64,000 nucleotides of DNA from CAMYOC01 sp963704875. Its GTDB lineage: Bacteria; Pseudomonadota; Gammaproteobacteria; Steroidobacterales; XN24. The stretch is taken from assembly GCA_963704875.1 (NCBI GenBank), contig CAVPIA010000008.1:558001-622000 (forward strand), written 5' to 3'. The translations under genes and the position numbers were made by a program. Under the pieces are notes generated by a model. The model did not search any database, had not been told where the DNA came from, and saw only the letters and a list, made by a program, of their open reading frames with translations. Below, piece after piece: positions 61,240-64,000 of the stretch (position 1 is the stretch's first letter; each line of letters starts with the position of its first letter).

Positions 61240-61683
61240 CTAGAACGGGATGTCGTCATCCAGCGCTGGCTCCGGATTCGTCGGCTTCGAAGACCGCGGC
61301 GCGCTGCTGAAATCGCCGCCGCCGCCAGCCGGCGCACCCGCGCCGCCCCGACCGCCGAGCATCTGCATTTCGTTGCCAACGATCTCGGTGGAATAGCGGT
61401 CCTGCCCCGACTGATCCTGCCACTTGCGGGTCCGGATCGAGCCTTCGACATAAATCTGGGAACCCTTGCGCAGATATTCGGCCGCGATTTCTGCCAGACG
61501 GTTAAAGAACACCACGCGGTGCCACTCGGTCCGCTCCTGCTGTTCACCGGTCTGCTTATCCTTCCACGATTCGGAAGTCGCAAGACGCACGTTGGTGACC
61601 GCGCTGCCGCTGGGCGTGTAACGGGTCTCGGGATCGGCGCCGAGATTGCCGACAAGAATGACTTTATTGATGCCGCGAGCCAT
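61240..61683 (-). CDS. ssb: single-stranded DNA-binding protein
   Basis: SSB, 147 residues, coats single-stranded DNA in replication and repair. The OB-fold starts MARGINKVILVGNLGADPE with the ATG at 61683; the frame upstream is not homologous. The aromatic DNA-stacking residues are in TEWHRVVFFNRLAE. A glycine-rich linker follows, and the acidic tail DDDIPF, which recruits partner proteins, is intact. It diverges from uvrA, as in E. coli. A TAAAAT -10-like box lies at 61731-61736 on the minus strand, without a good -35. Confidence 0.97.
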   Translation of the reverse strand: MARGINKVILVGNLGADPETRYTPSGSAVTNVRLATSESWKDKQTGEQQERTEWHRVVFFNRLAEIAAEYLRKGSQIYVEGSIRTRKWQDQSGQDRYSTEIVGNEMQMLGGRGGAGAPAGGGGDFSSAPRSSKPTNPEPALDDDIPF

Positions 61684-61808
61684 GGATGCTCCTGGGAGTT
61701 TGGGTCTGTCGTCCGTAGTGTAGACCGCGCATTTTAACCCGTGCCCGGGGGAAAACACACCCTGTTCATCCGGAAAGCCGGGCTTGACTGTAATCGAGTG
61801 GTCACCCT

Positions 61809-61838
61809 TTGGCTCGCGGAAAGTAATCCGGGTATAGT
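61809..61838 (+). promoter_or_regulatory. likely sigma-70 promoter of uvrA
   Basis: TTGGCT (61809-61814) and TATAGT (61833-61838) are 18 bases apart, 32 bases before the uvrA start. No CTGT-N8-ACAG LexA box was found in the ssb-uvrA gap. Confidence 0.5.
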
Positions 61839-61870
61839 TATCGATTACCCGATTGCCGCCAGCGGTACGC

Positions 61871-64000
61871 ATGGAAACGATCCGGATCCGGGGTGCCCGC
61901 ACCCATAATCTGCAGAATATCGATCTCGACCTGCCGCGAGACAAGCTGATCGTCGTGACCGGCCTGTCTGGCTCTGGCAAGTCGTCTCTGGCCTTCGATA
62001 CGGTGTATGCGGAAGGCCAGCGGCGCTATGTCGAATCACTGTCGGCCTACGCCCGGCAGTTCCTGTCGATGATGGAAAAACCGGACGTCGATTCGATCGA
62101 CGGTCTGTCGCCGGCGATTTCGATCGAACAGAAATCCACCTCGCATAATCCACGCTCTACGGTCGGCACCGTCACCGAAACCTACGATTATCTGCGTTTG
62201 TTGTTTGCCCGGGCCGGCACGCCACGCTGTCCGCACCACAACGAACCGCTGGAAGCACAGACAGTAAGCCAGATGGTTGATCAGATCCTGGCGCTGCCGG
62301 AAGGCAGCCGGCTGATGCTGCTGGCGCCGGTGATCAGGGATCGCAAGGGCGAGCATCATAATCAGCTGGCAGAACTGCGCGCCCAGGGCTTTGTCCGCGC
62401 GCGCATCGACCATGAAGTGTTCGAACTCGATGACCCGCCGGATCTCGATCTGCACCGCAAGCACACCATCGAAGCGGTCGTCGATCGCTTCAAGGTACGT
62501 GAAGACCTTCGCCTGCGCCTTGCCGAGTCGCTGGAGACCGCGCTGCGGCTGGCTGATGGTATCGCCCAGGCCGCTTTCATGGACGAACCGGACCGGGAGG
62601 AACTGCTGTTCTCAGACCGCTTCGCCTGCCCGGTCTGCGGCTACAGCATCCCCGAACTGGAACCGAGGATGTTCTCGTTCAACAACCCTGCCGGGGCCTG
62701 CCGCACCTGCGACGGACTTGGGGTCCAGCAATTCTTCGACCCGTCCCGGGTAGCGGCCAGCCCGCACCTGAGTCTGGCCGGCGGCGCCATTCGCGGTTGG
62801 GATCGGCGCAACGCCTATTATTTCCAGTTGATCCAGTGTCTGGCCAGCCACTACAAGTTCGATATCGAGCAACCACTGAACGAATTGCCGGACGAGCTGC
62901 AGCAGATCATCCTGTTCGGCAGCGGCAAGGAGATCATCGAGTTCAGTTACCTCGACGGACGCGGCGGCACGATGAAACGCCGTCACCGATTTGAGGGCAT
63001 CATTCCCAACATGGAGCGCCGTTATCGTGAGACCGAGTCGAATACGGTGCGCGAAGAACTGGCCAAATACCTCAGTATGCGGCCCTGTGGTGACTGCGGT
63101 GGGACCCGGCTCAATGAAGCTGCCCGGCATGTTTTTGTCGATGAACGCAGCCTGCCGGAACTGACCTCTTTGTCGGTCGGCGGGGCACGCGACTTCTTCG
63201 CCCAACTCGATCTGCCGGGCTGGCGCGGCGAGATTGCCAGCAAGGTGGTCAAGGAAATAGGCGATCGCCTGAGTTTCCTGGTAGATGTCGGTCTGGACTA
63301 TCTGTCTCTTGATCGCAGCGCCGAGACCTTGTCCGGCGGCGAAGCGCAGCGCATCCGACTTGCCAGCCAGATCGGCTCGGGCCTGGTGGGCGTGATGTAT
63401 ATCCTCGACGAACCGTCGATCGGCCTGCATCAGCGCGACAACAAGCGCCTGCTCGGCACGCTGGAACACCTGCGCGACCTCGGCAACACGGTGATCGTGG
63501 TCGAGCATGACGAAGAAGCGATCGCGGCCGCGGACCATGTGCTCGATATCGGCCCCGGCGCAGGCGTCCATGGCGGCCATATCGTCGCTCAGGGCACACC
63601 TGCCGAGGTGATGGCCAACCCGGCCTCGCTCACAGGCCAGTATCTGTCGGGAAGACGCAGTATCCCGATACCTGCACAGCGGACCCAGGCCGAGAGCGGC
63701 CGTGAAATAGTGATCCGTGGCGCTCGTGGCAACAATCTGAAGGACCTGGACGTGTCCATCCCGCTCGGTCTGATGACCTGTGTAACCGGCGTCTCCGGAT
63801 CAGGCAAGTCCACGCTGATAAACGACACCTTGTATCTGGCCGCCGCCGAGCAGATCAACGGGGCCTCGGCGAATCCTGCGGGGCACACCGCCATCGATGG
63901 GCTCGACAAGGTCGATCGGGTCATCGATATCAGTCAAAGTCCGATCGGTCGCACGCCGCGTTCCAACCCGGCGACCTACAGCGGTCTGTTTACCCCGATC
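61871..64000 (+). CDS. uvrA: excinuclease ABC subunit A, 3' end cut by window edge
   Basis: UvrA finds DNA damage in nucleotide excision repair as a dimeric ABC ATPase. The visible 710 residues show the first Walker A GLSGSGKSSLAF (31-42), the zinc modules CPVCG and CRTCDGLG plus CGDCGGTRL, the signature LSGGEAQRIRLASQIGSGL, Walker B VMYILDEPSIGLHQRD, and the second Walker A GVSGSGKSTL. The E. coli protein has 940 residues, so about 230 are outside the window. The frame is intact to base 64000. Confidence 0.98.
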   Translation, partial: METIRIRGARTHNLQNIDLDLPRDKLIVVTGLSGSGKSSLAFDTVYAEGQRRYVESLSAYARQFLSMMEKPDVDSIDGLSPAISIEQKSTSHNPRSTVGTVTETYDYLRLLFARAGTPRCPHHNEPLEAQTVSQMVDQILALPEGSRLMLLAPVIRDRKGEHHNQLAELRAQGFVRARIDHEVFELDDPPDLDLHRKHTIEAVVDRFKVREDLRLRLAESLETALRLADGIAQAAFMDEPDREELLFSDRFACPVCGYSIPELEPRMFSFNNPAGACRTCDGLGVQQFFDPSRVAASPHLSLAGGAIRGWDRRNAYYFQLIQCLASHYKFDIEQPLNELPDELQQIILFGSGKEIIEFSYLDGRGGTMKRRHRFEGIIPNMERRYRETESNTVREELAKYLSMRPCGDCGGTRLNEAARHVFVDERSLPELTSLSVGGARDFFAQLDLPGWRGEIASKVVKEIGDRLSFLVDVGLDYLSLDRSAETLSGGEAQRIRLASQIGSGLVGVMYILDEPSIGLHQRDNKRLLGTLEHLRDLGNTVIVVEHDEEAIAAADHVLDIGPGAGVHGGHIVAQGTPAEVMANPASLTGQYLSGRRSIPIPAQRTQAESGREIVIRGARGNNLKDLDVSIPLGLMTCVTGVSGSGKSTLINDTLYLAAAEQINGASANPAGHTAIDGLDKVDRVIDISQSPIGRTPRSNPATYSGLFTPI

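Overview
This window reads as chromosome from a non-enteric gammaproteobacterium of moderately high GC content. The evidence is gene content and order. One block has the order miaB-phoH-ybeY-corC-lnt-leuS-lptE, then, after an insertion, holA-nadD-rsfS-rlmH-maf-rng-yhdP-nit-tldD. Other markers are rplM-rpsI, coq7-crp, tamA-tamB, purE-purK, and ssb divergent from uvrA. No phage, plasmid, transposase or CRISPR array was seen. The species cannot be named from sequence reading alone. The two secreted sulfatases hint at a marine or polysaccharide-rich habitat, but that is inference.

Layout. (1) 1-11,340 is accessory: a cut-off unknown gene, a 12-bp tandem repeat, an extended SDR reductase, a small secreted protein, a secreted HAD phosphatase, two exported sulfatases with the C-T-A-G-R formylglycine signature, a divergent LysR regulator, a GGCT/AIG2-like protein, a GFA-family protein, and a periplasmic DUF1254/DUF1214 protein with a Fur-box-like site upstream. 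(2) 11,340-12,083 is an unusual tRNA-Gln region. It holds one intact tRNA-Gln(CUG), a second copy interrupted exactly in its T-loop, and two 175-bp tandem units that each end in the tRNA-Gln 3' end plus terminator. (3) 12,083-34,743 is core metabolism and envelope: rplM-rpsI, a [2Fe-2S] protein, a DUF481 outer-membrane protein, a GlcF-like Fe-S protein, coq7, crp, rpe-trpG, djlA, purC, a BrkB/YihY protein, tamA-tamB, pmbA, a class V aminotransferase, darP, purE-purK, and a solitary AAA+ ATPase fused to an FHA domain. (4) 35,070-46,015 runs leftward from holA to tldD. Its yhdP is broken by a one-base frameshift. (5) 46,102-50,958 separates holA from lptE and has a zinc theme: a zur regulator with a Zur-box-like palindrome, an M23 peptidase reading away from that box, a MerC-like membrane protein, an HExxH protein and a zinc-ribbon protein. 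hinT, a DUF2891 protein and a LEA14-like lipoprotein also lie here. (6) 50,955-64,000 holds lptE, leuS, lnt, corC, ybeY, phoH, miaB, a Sat-CysC fusion, ssb and the start of uvrA.

How the genes fit together. tamA and tamB overlap and form the translocation and assembly module; TamB and YhdP both belong to the AsmA-like group proposed to bridge the two membranes for phospholipid transport. tldD and pmbA encode the two halves of the TldD/TldE protease. leuS, miaB, ybeY, rsfS, rlmH, darP and rng all serve translation, ribosome assembly or RNA processing. lptE and lnt serve outer-membrane and lipoprotein biogenesis. purC, purE and purK are three steps of purine synthesis. The sulfatases would release sulfate from organic esters, while Sat-CysC activates sulfate; a link between them is only a suggestion.

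No clear novel defence or mobile system was found. The strongest candidates for something undescribed are the T-loop-targeted insertions in tRNA-Gln and the apparent Zur control of an M23 peptidase.
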